Shown: positions 32,963 through 44,301, numbered from the stretch's first letter. The stretch: 64,000 nucleotides of DNA from Allodiplogaster sudhausi (GCA_945643635.1 CALZFC010000009.1:6504501-6568500), one strand, 5' to 3'. Notes: generated by a model not told the origin, from the sequence alone. Translations and numbers: made by a program.

Positions 32963-34340
32963 TCCTGGATGAAAAATAAAAGAAATGTTTTCCTTCCTGA
33001 CAAATCGTCTGTAGTCAAAACGGAAAGATAATTTTCGTTCGGAAAGAAACATCAATATTTTCTCATTAGTTGTAGCAAAATCTATGGAGACAAATTTAAA
33101 GAAATCAGATTTACTGCTTTATCACCGGAAATAGTATATCTAGTTTCATGTCTGATAGAACGTCATGTACCGAACGAGCTTTCGATGGGTGCGATACTTG
33201 AGCAAGAGTATTGCGCACCTGTTCAAGCGTTGTATAATGTGGTAAAAAGTCACTTTCGCGTTACTCACGCAATTTTTTCCGAAAGTGTGCCGAAAAAGTA
33301 CGATCTAGATTCCGAATAATTCAAAATACATATATCTAGGAATTTCATAAGTTTTCTTTCATCAGCACACGTTGAAGCAAAAGAAATAGTAAAGGCTGGA
33401 AAATGTATATAAAAGAAATATATAGGAATGTATATGCATAAGTACTTCAATACAACAAACAAATCTTTGGCGTGAAATATACTCAAAATGTGCATAAAGG
33501 TGCAAATTACTTGGCAGAGAAGATTATAATACAAGCAAACTTAATCTTTTTGTTAAAATCGTGGGAATTCGTGTGTGCTTCGTTTCCTACAAGCTGAAGA
33601 AAGTTTCTCTCCCATTGAAATTCTTGGTAGTGGTACATGTAAGAAGTAAAATTTTGAAATCACAAAACATTTGCAGAAATGCCTGAATGTCTCCTTGCAG
33701 CTCCTACAATGTTACCTTTGTTCGTTCCCTAGAGCTATGTAGGGCGAGGATCCGCAATGCTCGCGAGCGAGAAATGGACGCCAGTTGGTTGTATTTATTC
33801 ACTTGTAAGAAAAAGGAGTGGTTGTATATATTTCAGCCATAACGATGACTAATCCAACGAAAGATAAAGCAGAAAAGGGATTGGAGGTAATAGACTTGGG
33901 GTGGATCCGTCTTTTCTCTCTCTCCCGTATTGTTACGGAACAGTCGCAGGCACGGTTCCACTTTCACCTTTGTCACTCATTAGCGAATTCTCTCTCATGA
34001 ACGTCTTCTCTCTCTTCCCTAAGCCAAGGCTCTCCCACAGACACGGATGTGGCCTTTGGTGATAAACCTCCTCAAACTTGACAATTCCTATCACTCTTTT
34101 GCAGTCTGTCTCTCCGGCTCTCCATTCTATCTCTCGTTTGTTTTCACGGATAGAAATCGTGGTGCGAGGCACAGGCAAGGTCAGCAAAGTTAGCTTGAGA
34201 GAGAAAGAAAACCAGAGAGTGAGTAAATGAAAAGGAAAGAGACAAAGAGGTTGGGGGAGGGTGACTGACAGAGAAAGAGGAGGGAGAGCGAAAGAGAAGG
34301 CGAGTGAATGACGCGTCCTCGAGTAGATCCATGTAGTAGG
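32963..34340. other. Intergenic region between chemoreceptor D and collagen 1
   Basis: No gene seen. Contains the promoter side of D and, from about 34190 to 34310, a GA-rich tract upstream of the collagen TATA box. The long minus-strand frames at 33933-35742 are shadows of the collagen and of the GA tract. Confidence 0.5.
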
Positions 34341-34348
34341 TATAAAAG
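34341..34348 (+). promoter_or_regulatory. TATA box of collagen 1
   Basis: TATAAAAG, about 140 bases before the chosen ATG (34480). Transcription would start near 34370, so the in-frame Met at 34366 is probably not used. Confidence 0.6.
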
Positions 34349-34479
34349 GGCAGCCCAGCCAAACAATGGCATCCTCGAACTGTTTCAAGACAATCAGTTC
34401 CAGAGCTTTCGAGGATGGATCTGCTTGTTCTTTCAGTTTCCGATCGCGTACTGATCGTTCTTTGCATTCCAGAGAGAGA

Positions 34480-35691
34480 ATGACGGGAACGACTCGAATG
34501 TTGGTGAGCTTCACGTCCACCGTGTGCGGCGCAACTCTCTTCTGCACTCTGCTTGCGGGGGGTGTGATGTTCCGCGACATCAACGCATTCTACGAGGGGG
34601 CCATCGGCGACATGGGCGAGTTCAAGGTGAGCCAAGCCAACATTCAATTTATCTTGACAATCTTTATTTTTCAATACCATTAATACTAAAATTGAAAATC
34701 CGGCTTTATAAGATTTAAACTTTTCTTTTTTTATCACTGCATTTTGCAGCTGCTCGCCGACGACGCGTGGCAGCAAATGATTCTCTCGAACGGCGCGGCC
34801 GGCCGCTCCGAGTCCGCCGGCGGAGTCTTCGGAGTCGCGCGCTCCAAGCGCTCGGGCGGCACGTGCGGCTGCGCCATCGGCCCGAACAACTGCCCGAGTG
34901 GCCCGGCCGGCCCGCCCGGAGCAGCCGGAGCAAAGGGAGAGGACGGCCTGCCAGGAGATGCCGGAGTGCCAGGCACCCATGGAGCCGGCATGATGTCCGA
35001 CAATGCTGGAGGATGCGTCAGCTGCCCAGCTGGACCCCCCGGAGAGGCGGGTCCTGACGGAGATGCCGGAGAGCCTGGAACTGACGGCTACCCTGGTCAG
35101 CTTGGTCGCCCTGGCAAGAACGGTGGACGAGGACCTCGCGGACCTCCCGGAGAGCCCGGCCACGCTGGACGCGACGGAAGACCTGGCCGCCATGGAGGCC
35201 CTGGCCGCCACGGAAAGAAGGGTCACGGCAAGCCTGGCCTTCCCGGCCGTGTTGGCACTCCTGGTCGTCCAGGCAAGCCCGGTTCTCGTGGACATAACGG
35301 CAAACGGGGAACCCCCGGTGCCCAGGGAGAGCCTGGCATTCCTGGCAATGATGGCCTTCGCGGAGATGACGGAGTTGCTGGAGAGCCAGGATCTGACGGC
35401 ACCCCTGGCGCGGACGCCGCGTACTGCCCGTGCCCTCCACGCACTGCTGACATCTCTGGCCACGGCGGACAAGGGGGATACGATGCGCCCTCTTCGTATC
35501 ACGGTTCGACCCCTGCGGTCCCCGCTCCCGCTCCTGCCGGATACGATGCCCCGGTCGCCTCGAACCCCTCTTCTCATGGGGGATATGATGCCCCCTCCTC
35601 CACCCACGCTCCATCCTCCACCCATGGCTCTGCTGGCTACGATGCACCCGCAGGCACCGCAGCCCCCGCCCCCGCTCCCTACCGCCACTAA
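34480..35691 (+). CDS. Cuticle collagen 1 (left arm of the palindrome)
   Basis: Nematode cuticle collagen, secreted by the epidermis as a trimer and cross-linked in the cuticle. Exon 1 (34480-34626) encodes the N-terminal domain, with a hydrophobic segment and MFRDINAFYEGAIGDMGEFK, the conserved cuticle-collagen N-domain. Exon 2 (34750-35691) follows a TTTTGCAG acceptor. The total is 362 residues. After the N-domain comes a furin-type site RSKR, then Cys knot CGCAIGPNNC, a first Gly-X-Y block, CVSC, a long Gly-X-Y block with brief interruptions, AYCPCPP, and a C-terminal tail with repeated GYDAP units and Pro/Ala/Ser-rich linkers. The Tyr repeats suit di-tyrosine cross-links. AATAAA lies at about 35718-35723. 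Exon 2 differs from collagen 2 by only three residues (A/V after FGV, T/N in KRGxPG, V/A in STPA), but exon 1 is clearly divergent. Confidence 0.92.
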
Positions 35692-36279
35692 TTGTAAGAT
35701 GTCTAATATAAACAGGACGAATAAATTATTTGCCTCATTCAAGAGGGATCACGTTGTTACGACAGATGTTCACTCATATGTACTTAGCGAATTACATACA
35801 ATCCTGACCAATGGCGACCCAAGGGCTTCAGCTGGAATCTGTAATCAGGATATAGGATACTGAAACGGAAGTGTGTGGTGCCCCCACTAGCAGTTAAACA
35901 AATTATTGCAAGCTACAAATTAATAATTTTTTCTGATTATATCTTTGCCCTCGCTACATATGTGCATACATACATACATACATACATACATACATAGTAT
36001 GTACATATCTTTTTGCGCTTTTCTGCTCACAATAGAGTTCAAAACGAGCTTACAACTACCTCGCTAGAAGAAAGAATTTGGTACAACTCTGAAAGAGAAG
36101 AATACATTGTTTCCTCTAGAAGCAACTGATTATTCATGTTTTAGACAATTAGGCGTATTGCAGAATTTATTAAGTTCTATTAAATTTTGGATATTTTTGT
36201 TATATTCCTGAAAAATGCTTTCTTAGTGCTTTATTTGAAATATATAAAAAAACTAATTACTTTTACTAATGAAGACAAG

Positions 36280-37055
36280 AAATGGTGATAATCGAGAAAG
36301 CGGGAGGGAGTAGGGATCGTCCACGGCGTCTCCATAGCGAAAGCTTGCACATGAGAGGAATTTCGTCATAAGCTACTATCAGTTCACAAATATATCTTTT
36401 TCATCCATAATTTAAATTTAGAAAAAAAACAATTGAACAAACTATTTTATATTAATTTCCGAACAAATTAACTTTTCTTTTTTTTATTAATTCAATTCAA
36501 CCTAATTCTGTGTATTTATCGCTGGGTTTTTATTAACAACTTTTTAAAAGCTCACGAAATGGATGAAGCTCTCCAAGCGCGGGAGGCGTTCAGGAGGCCG
36601 AGAAGAGCGGTTCGTTGCGCGCCCGAGACTCCGAGAGGCGATTCGCTCATGATGAAAGCGTGTCGAATATCGGTCGGTTATTGCACAATACACATTCCAT
36701 TGGAAGCTGGATGACTTATTGGAATAAACAAATTTTATTTCAGTATTTTATGCAAAAATAGTTTCAAAGTGCAATATATTCTGTGAACAACAAGAGAAAG
36801 AAGAAGGACATGACGAATAGGACCAGGCCGAATCCTTCTCCTTGCTGCCCTCGTTCTTCTTATCCCTTTATCTTCCTTCATCAGCAAATGTTACGGCATT
36901 CTGCCCAGGCAGAAACCCAAAGAGCGTCAATATATTTGGTTTTCATTTATTTGAGATCTTAAATTCTAAATTAAATATGTTCGATTTTGAAGTGAAGTGA
37001 AAATTCATAAGAGTACTGCGAGGTGAGTATATCTGTACTAACTGCGAGATTTCTA
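36280..37055. other. Unique spacer between the palindrome arms
   Basis: About 0.78 kb not repeated elsewhere. A GC-richer island (36555-36690) has short open frames on both strands (plus: Met at 36559, 51 codons; minus: MSESPLGVSGAQRTALLG). A minus-strand frame near 36860-36790 reads GFGLVLFVMSFFFLLLF, a possible membrane segment without a convincing start. No gene can be called. Confidence 0.4.
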
Positions 37056-37123
37056 GAAAAAAACTAATTACTTTTACTAATGAAGACCTTGTCTTCATTA
37101 GTAAAAGTAATTAGTTTTTTTTT
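37056..37123. repeat. Fold-back junction at the inner end of the right arm
   Basis: A copy of the arm's inner end lies here in direct orientation (to 37087) and is followed, after CTT, by its exact reverse complement. This makes a perfect 30-base stem with a 3-base loop. The stem core is CTAATTACTTTTACTAATG. Confidence 0.85.
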
Positions 37124-37676
37124 TATATTTCAAATAAAGCACTAAGAATGCATTTTTCAGGAATATAACAAAAATATCCAAAATTTAATAGAACTTAATA
37201 AATTCTGCAATACGCCTAATTGTCTAAAACATGAATAATCAGTTGCTTCTAGAGGAAACAATGTATTCTTCTCTTTCAGAGTTGTACCAAATTCTTTCTT
37301 CTAGCGAGGTAGTTGTAAGCTCGTTTTGAACTCTATTGTGAGCAGAAAAGCGCAGAAAGATATGTACATACTATGTATGTATGTATGTATGTATGTATGT
37401 ATGCACATATGTAGCGAGGGCAAAGATATGATCAGAAAAAATTATTAATTTGTAGCTTGCAATAATTTGTTTAACTGCTAGTGGGAGCATAACACACTTC
37501 CGTTTCAGTATCCTATATCCTGATTACAGATTCCAGCTGAAGCCCTTGGGGCGCCATTGGTCAGGATTGTATGTAATTCGCTAAGTACGTATGAGTGAAC
37601 ATCTGTCGTAACAACGTGATCCCTCTTGAATGAGGCAAATAATTTATTCGTCCTGTTTATATTAGACATCTTACAA

Positions 37677-38808
37677 TTAGTGGCGGTAGGGAGCGGGGGC
37701 GGGGGCTGCGGTGCCTGCGGGTGCATCGTAGCCAGCAGAGCCATGGGTGGAGGATGGAGCGTGCGTGGAGGAGGGGGCATCATATCCCCCATGAGAAGAG
37801 GGGTTCGAGGCGACCGGGGCATCGTATCCGGCAGGAGCGGGAGCGGGGGCCGCAGGGGTCGAACCGTGATACGAAGAGGGCGCATCGTATCCCCCTTGTC
37901 CGCCGTGGCCAGAGATGTCAGCAGTGCGTGGAGGGCACGGGCAGTACGCGGCATCCGCGCCAGGGGTGCCGTCAGATCCTGGCTCTCCAGCAACTCCGTC
38001 ATCTCCGCGAAGGCCATCATTGCCAGGAATGCCAGGCTCTCCCTGGGCACCGGGGTTTCCCCGTTTGCCGTTATGTCCACGAGAACCGGGCTTGCCTGGA
38101 CGACCAGGAGTGCCAACACGGCCGGGAAGGCCAGGCTTGCCGTGACCCTTCTTTCCGTGGCGGCCAGGGCCTCCATGGCGGCCAGGTCTTCCGTCGCGTC
38201 CTGCGTGGCCGGGCTCTCCGGGAGGTCCGCGAGGTCCTCGTCCACCGTTCTTGCCAGGGCGACCAAGCTGACCAGGGTAGCCGTCAGTTCCAGGCTCTCC
38301 GGCATCTCCGTCAGGACCCGCCTCTCCGGGGGGTCCAGCTGGGCAGCTGACGCATCCTCCAGCATTGTCGGACATCATGCCGGCTCCATGGGTGCCTGGC
38401 ACTCCGGCATCTCCTGGCAGGCCGTCCTCTCCCTTTGCTCCGGCTGCTCCGGGCGGGCCGGCCGGGCCACTCGGGCAGTTGTTCGGGCCGATGGCGCAGC
38501 CGCACGTGCCGCCCGAGCGCTTGGAGCGCACGACTCCGAAGACTCCGCCGGCGGACTCGGAGCGGCCGGCCGCGCCGTTCGAGAGAATCATTTGCTGCCA
38601 CGCGTCGTCGGCCAGCAGCTGAAGAGGCAGTAATGGTCAGGAGAAAAGCTGGTGGTTCTACCTTGAACTCGCTCATGTCGTTGATGGCCGCGTCGTAGAA
38701 TGTGTTGATGTCGCGGAACATGACGCCTACGATAAGAATAGTGGCCGTGAGAGCCGCTCCCGTGATCGCCGAGGTCAGGCCGACGAAGAAACGCGTCGTG
38801 TGAGTCAT
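37677..38808 (-). CDS. Cuticle collagen 2 (right arm of the palindrome)
   Basis: Convergent partner of collagen 1 with the same plan and the same length (362 residues). Exon 1 is 38808-38662 (MTHTTRFFVGLTSAITGAAL, then MFRDINTFYDAAINDMSEFK); exon 2 is 38618-37677 after a CTCTTCAG acceptor. Intron 1 is only 43 bases, against 123 in collagen 1, and unrelated in sequence. RSKR cleavage site, Cys clusters, Gly-X-Y blocks and GYDAP tail are as in collagen 1. The nearly identical exon 2 with a distinct exon 1 and promoter means the two products would share the triple helix and differ in the signal/N-domain and probably in time or place of expression. Confidence 0.92.
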
Positions 38809-38915
38809 TCTGTAAATGATAGAGATATTTAATTAATAAACAATAAATTGGCTTTTGGCGATGAAAGCCAATGAATGGGCGCTGCTTGACGATTCTTTCT
38901 GTCTGCTGCATTTGC

Positions 38916-38923
38916 TATTTATA
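38916..38923 (-). promoter_or_regulatory. TATA box of collagen 2
   Basis: Minus-strand TATAAATA about 110 bases before the ATG at 38808. The sequence around it is not similar to the collagen 1 promoter. Confidence 0.55.
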
Positions 38924-39828
38924 CCAAGCCAGAAGTTTGAGGATACGGCTGCGTATAGCCTCGAGTCAATGCCACAACCATCATTTAGTCGAGGATATTC
39001 GTTGCTTCGCTTATTGTGTGATGAGGAGAGAAGTAGAGAGATATTCGGATGCAGTGGAAATCGACAAGCGTTAGAGATTGGGCAGAATCGAGAGGGAACC
39101 AGCGTGTAAGAAGAGAAGAAAGTAAAGGGAATGAAGGTGAAAAGGGAAAGGCCATCTGTGCTGCGGATCAGTTCTAAGCAGAAAGAGAAAGTGGAACAAG
39201 CTAAACGGCAGGTTGAACAGAGAAAATAAGGCAAGGGGAGAAAGGTCAATCAATTCGTTCTGTTATCTCACTGAGCATCCTCTCTCTTCCATATGGATAT
39301 GCAGCTGGAGGTAACCGAGTTTGCTCAGTGGAAAAGGACTTTTTTTTAAAAATTTATCAACAGCAAGCTCTCATCAACTCTCAGAACTTTCAAATTCAAT
39401 ACAAATGAATTCCCTCGGTTCGGCATGCTGCCTGATGTGCGCTTTGTGGCCAGCTACTAAATATAACATTAATTAAGCTTATTAAGTTGAAAAAATAGTC
39501 GTGCAGTCGGAACGACGTTGAATAATTTCATTGAAATTTCATGACTGTTCATCACCATGCCGTATGTAAATATGTCTAACAATTCACTCCAGCAATCGTT
39601 CTCTTCAATTGCAATCTCGCTGAATCATAAAAAATATATATGTAAAAAAATATATCCTTGATTCGGGCCATTCATCGGATATTGTGGTGGTATGTATGCA
39701 TGTATAATATCAATCTTACCCTAAATGTCACGAAAAATGTGAGATTTCTAAATACTATTTATGCACAAATAATCATGAGTATGTATATTGATTGTTATGC
39801 GCGATCATGCCGCCTCGCCCCTGTCTCC
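38924..39828. other. Intergenic region between collagen 2 and the astacin gene
   Basis: Upstream region of collagen 2 and 3' flank of the astacin gene. GA-rich near 39080-39240. No gene seen. Confidence 0.5.
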
Positions 39829-42800
39829 TTAGTAGACTGAATAGGTTATTCCGAACTGGAGATAATTATAGCGCTGGTAAACAATGATTGGCATGAGGTT
39901 CGACCCGTAGATGACTTGGCCGGCATCTGTATTGCAGCAGAACCTGGAAGCAACTGCGACTTAGTACTTGTATTTGAACATGTGCATTAGCTCTTCCGAC
40001 GTGCTTGTCTAGAAGGACTTAGTGCAAGTATTAAACACGAAACATTTAAGGATCACGTAACTTAATTATATATTTTTCTGAATATTGTTCTCCCTCCTCT
40101 CAAAATTGCATGAAGTTTTTTTGGAAGTCAAGCAAAATGGCCTGTAGTCAAAACTGAGTTTTTCTTGCATTAGGAAAGGGATTCAAAACAGTCGGAGAGG
40201 GGGGGGAGGACGAACCGGGGACCCGTGAGCGTTGACTCCCTCTTGAACTCGATGCCACCGTACGTGCAGCCTCCGACACAGTGAGCCGTTTTGAAGTAGG
40301 ACAACGTCGCCTTCACTCTCATTCCGGGCGGAGCCTGTATTCAAGGTTCCCATCATACCTATTTTGCACATGTATTTTAATATGTACATCGTACTCTTTT
40401 TACTGCATTAAAAAAATTGAAGATTGCTGTTAAAGACAACGCTCCCTGATAAACCTCTACATAAAGAGAAAGACAATCTCTGACATAGATCCAGTAGATG
40501 CAGTAGTCGAAGTCATCGTAGACGGTGGACGAGTTAAAGCCGACGGTGCCGCTGAAGGAGCCGCCGTACGTCGAGGCCGCGTAGGTCTGGCCGCAGATTG
40601 CTGGCTGCAAGGCCACTCTCATGATGCCAACCGGTTCTCATCTCCTCCTTTCTCTTACCCTCTGCGAGCAGTCGGTGCCGCCGTAGCCGAGCGGGCAGAG
40701 GCAAGTGTAGCAGTTGCGAGGGTGCGGAAAGCCGCCGTAGTAACACTGGACGCTGTTGCCGCAGCGAGCTAAACCCTTTCTATCTTATAGGCCCTTACTT
40801 TTCGCAGCCTCTCCAGAAGAGGGGGCCAACGAAGTTTGGGATATGTTTATTTAGAAATAATGAGAAGACAGAAGGAAACGAGAAGTCAAGGTGGTGAGAG
40901 CGCAAATATGCCTTAATTGAGCGATCATTAGAGAAGAACTAGGTTCAGCTCACCCTCTTTGTTTCTTTCAAAAGACAGAATGACTTTGAGCCTAAGAGCG
41001 GAGAACTAGCTTCTGCATCCGTAGTGATCGTTCATCTCGAGGATGTCTCGGAAGGACAGAATGTACGAGCCGAGAGTCTCCTGCTGTTGCCCATCTCTCG
41101 CTACCATCGTTGCCGCGCCATTCGAAGAAAATCTACAATCATGCTATTTCTTTTCTTTCATTTAGTTTCCTCATCCAATTATTATTTAATACTTTAATTT
41201 TTAAAATTTGAATTCAGCTAGGAGCCTTCAGTTCACAAGCATATTTTAATGTATGGCTCCTTATTAACTCTTTGTTTATGTAAACAGATAAGGCTGAGGG
41301 ACGGGACTCACGCCGTTCCTCGGTACTGCATGACACTGCCGTAGTCGTAGGGTGTCCCATAGTTGTAGTTGGTAGATTCCGACTGTCTGACGAAATTGTT
41401 GGAAGTTCCACTCTGCAAAGAAGAACAAGAATTGATCGCTAATTTTTCAGATGGAGAGAGAAGAGTGAGAGGGAGAAAGTGGATCAGAGAGAGGGAGAGA
41501 GACTGAGGGAGAGAGAGACTTGTGAGGGAGAGAGTGAGAAGTAGGGAGAGGGAGAGAGAGGAAGAGGGAGGGAGAGAGAGGTAGAGAAAGGGAAGCGAGT
41601 GAAAGAGACCCAGCAAAAGAGGGAGAGAGAGATGCAGCGAAAGAGACAGAGAGAGAGAGAGAGAGAGAGACTCGCCTGCATGTTCTGTGACTGTACGAGG
41701 ATGCTGTTGTCTCTGTCGTATCTTTCCTGCTCGTGGTAGAATCCGAGTGCGTGGCCGAATTCGTGCAAGGCGATGCCCACCTGAGAAGGTTTGTTACTTT
41801 ATAAAAATAAAGTAACAAACCTTAATGATAATAGTAATAATTGAAACGGACATGATCACATCCATCTCCGAGTGACAAGGTCTGCGTTGCATGGCCAGAG
41901 CGGCCGACGTACGAATGGCAGCCCGTTCCTCGAGTGATCACTACCTGGAGACAATTATTGAATGTCTTCTCGCTGACTCCTCAAGTGTTGTCACTTCAAT
42001 TGCATGAACATACATACATACATATGTACATATTTATATAAACGCAATGTATATGTATTGATTTATTTCTCTTACATCGGAAATATAAAAAAAACCTTCT
42101 GTGATGCCGTCGTGCTCTCGTAAAAGTTAATGCACGTGTTCTCGCTCCAGAGTTTAATCGCACGGCGAGCAACGGTCTCGACGTGCGTTCCCTCTGTCAA
42201 GGCGAGAGAGGTTACAAATTACAGTAGATATTTGGCTCATTTGCATGATCATGCTGTGTAAGAGCAGCTAACATGATCAAAAATTTCATGAAAGAAAAAG
42301 TTCCATATGGACTAGAGGGAGTGAAATAGAGAAATCGGAATGGTTCTGACTGCTTGTGGAGTCAAAGTAGTAGAACAAGCCGGTGCTCCAGATGGTGTTT
42401 GGGTAGAGATAGTCACGATAGGCTTGGCGGCGCTTTCGCACTTCAGCGCCAGTCTCCGAGGAAGTGTCATTTCCTTCTTCAGCCGAGATAATCAAGTCCG
42501 TCTGTTCTCTTACAAAGAAACAGAATTTTTTCAAGATGCATATAAAAGATGCCCAGAAATAAATAAATGTAATAAATATTAGATTGAAGCTTGTGCCTGG
42601 TGAGCACGATGTCTCCTCCGTAGAAGCCGCCAGAGACGCCGGCGATTTCGTTGACGCTCGCCACGTCGTCGCCACTCTTCAACACCGCCACGTGCACTCG
42701 CTTTCCTTCCTTCTTCAACACGTGCAATTCCTCATTTCCGAAAGTTCAACTTTTTATGAAAAAATTTAGTAGTCAATTTTTCGAATTATTCTAGGGCAAC

Positions 42801-43179
42801 TCCATTATAGATCTATGGAAAGACAAAACAATAAAATAAACACGGTAAGGAACCGAATCAATTTCTTCAAACTTTGAAAGCAACCTTGAGAATATTATCG
42901 ATGAATGTGCGAATTGCGAAAGAACGCTTTCCTTCCTGCTTCTTGATCTGGTCGTTTGCCTTTTTTCCGATGGCCGACAGCTTTCCTCTCATGTATGCGA
43001 GATCGTCATTTTGGCTCTAAATGTTTTTTTAAAATTAGCTTCATATAAATTGTTAAACGACAAAATGCTAGTGTAGATGATAGAACCGTTTCATCGTCAG
43101 CACGTGAATTGGCAGGATTGGGAAGGCTGAAAGCGAGGAGCGGCAGAAGAAGCACGAGGAGCAGAGAGGCAGAGAGCAT
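39829..43179 (-). CDS. Astacin-family zinc metalloprotease (NAS type, EGF and CUB-like)
   Basis: Secreted zinc endopeptidase; nematode relatives act in hatching, moulting and collagen processing. Thirteen exons keep one frame to 499 residues: 43179-43087, 43016-42885, 42730-42597, 42508-42351, 42193-42096, 41944-41852, 41780-41676, 41412-41312, 41132-41011, 40768-40659, 40604-40485, 40334-40216 and 39943-39829. Order: signal peptide MLSASLLLVLLLPLLAFS; propeptide ending GGDIVLTREQTD and the furin site RKRR; catalytic domain from QAYRDYLYPNTIW; zinc site HEFGHALGFYHEQER; Met-turn SVMQY; then an EGF-like unit (RCGNSVQC, CYTCLCPLGYGGTDC) and a CUB-like domain (AICGQTYAAS, YCIYWIYV) to the end. 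Introns 3, 7 and probably 9 use GC donors; the frame and the family sequence demand them. An intron 6 hairpin lies at 41786-41823. The neighbouring collagens make a cuticle role attractive, but that is inference. Confidence 0.92.
41786..41823. repeat. Perfect hairpin in astacin intron 6
   Basis: Arms AAGGTTTGTTACTTTA and TAAAGTAACAAACCTT (16 bases, perfect) with a 6-base loop. It ends 3 bases from the AG of the exon 7 acceptor at 41781-41783, so it could fold over the polypyrimidine/branch region. Confidence 0.75.
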
Positions 43180-43449
43180 CTCTTCTTCCTCGGCCTCTCA
43201 TTGCCATGACCCCTTTTAAGCTATCATCTCCGGGGGGACGGATGAAAACAAACAGTATGAGGCGCGTGTTATGAATTATTCAAACTTTTCCTCCCATTTC
43301 GAATGCCTGTGTGGAATTTGTAGGAAGAGGAAACGGCAGAGCAGAGTGAACTGACTTCTGGATAGTGCATATGTACGGAGATGGAATATAGGTGAGTGAA
43401 AGAGAGATAAAGGGAGAGAGAGGTGGGTGAGAAAGAGAGAGGGAGAGTG

Positions 43450-43493
<44 letters not shown>

Positions 43494-44294
43494 AGATAGA
43501 GAATGAAACAAAACACTGCAGTCATGTGGCGACTGTCTAGAAAAAAGTAGGCATCATAGCTCCCTTATTTTTTGATCAGGTGGCGACATCGAGAAAGGGA
43601 TGGAATGAAATCATCACAGAGTGCTTTTCAGTTAAATCGGATTATTTTAATAACTACCCGCCGCTGTGTTCGCTCGACTATCAACGCCATAAATTTTGTA
43701 TAACAATCCACATCATAGTCTTAAAAAAATTATATTTGCATGCACATTCACAGATCTGTTATAACTATTTGTAATAATTTTAAAGTCCTTTGCTAAGAAT
43801 TTTTTTTCGAAAGACAAACAAACATACATAGCTTAAAGTTGAATGTATCCGCTATGGGCTCGCCAAACGTTGAAGAACATGTCTGCTGACCAAAGGAAAG
43901 CAGCCGTGCGAAAGACAAGCAAGTACTTCTTTTTCATTATTATGCTTCTTCATTTTCTTCTGTTTCTTCTTCTAGTTCGACTGCCACCTTCAGCTCTTCT
44001 ACTCTTCCATCGAACTTGGTTGATTTTCTTTCTTGCAGCATTTCACGCGCTGTAATTAGAGAAGCGCAAGAAGAGTGCGGCTGGAGACAACACGAGAAGT
44101 AAATCGAAAGGAAAACCAAGTATTGCGAAGTACACACGTAGACAGGCCTATTCATCAAATATATGCTTATAAACATACAACCTCAAGTTCGCTGTTTTGA
44201 TTGTTTTTATTGAAAAAGTGGTCCGACTTCCGTTCACATTAGAGAAATTAAACATGTATTTAGTAATTTAAATTTTCAATTATACATGTGTATC

Positions 44295-44301
<7 letters not shown>

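Larger units (their letters stand above)
34750..38618. repeat. Large inverted repeat carrying the two collagen second exons
   Basis: The left arm is 34750 to about 36279; the right arm is 38618 down to 37088, in opposite orientation. Each is about 1.53 kb, separated by about 0.8 kb. Identity covers the whole 942-base exon 2 and about 590 bases of 3' flank, including a (TACATA)-like microsatellite (35966-36000 and 37372-37400). Outside exon 2 the introns and first exons no longer match beyond about 5 bases of the acceptor. Confidence 0.9.

Noticed and set aside
34366..34480. Upstream in-frame start for collagen 1 at 34366
   Set aside because: It lies only about 20 bases after the TATA box, at or before the expected transcription start, and would place a polar extension before the cuticle-collagen N-domain. 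Collagen 2 has no counterpart.
34144..35742. 532-residue open frame on the minus strand across collagen 1 (and the 335-residue counterpart across collagen 2)
   Set aside because: Antisense shadow of GC-rich Gly-X-Y codons. It mirrors the collagen exactly, has no domain and no independent splice or promoter context.
35003..35863. 286-residue alternative-frame ORFs over collagen exon 2 in both arms
   Set aside because: Out-of-frame reading of the same repeat (repeated LAALAxxER-type composition). The true frame has Gly-X-Y, cleavage site and cysteines.
35960..36005. Direct repeats (CATA)n as a CRISPR-like or regulatory array
   Set aside because: Simple microsatellite also present in the other palindrome arm; there are no spacers and the genome is eukaryotic.
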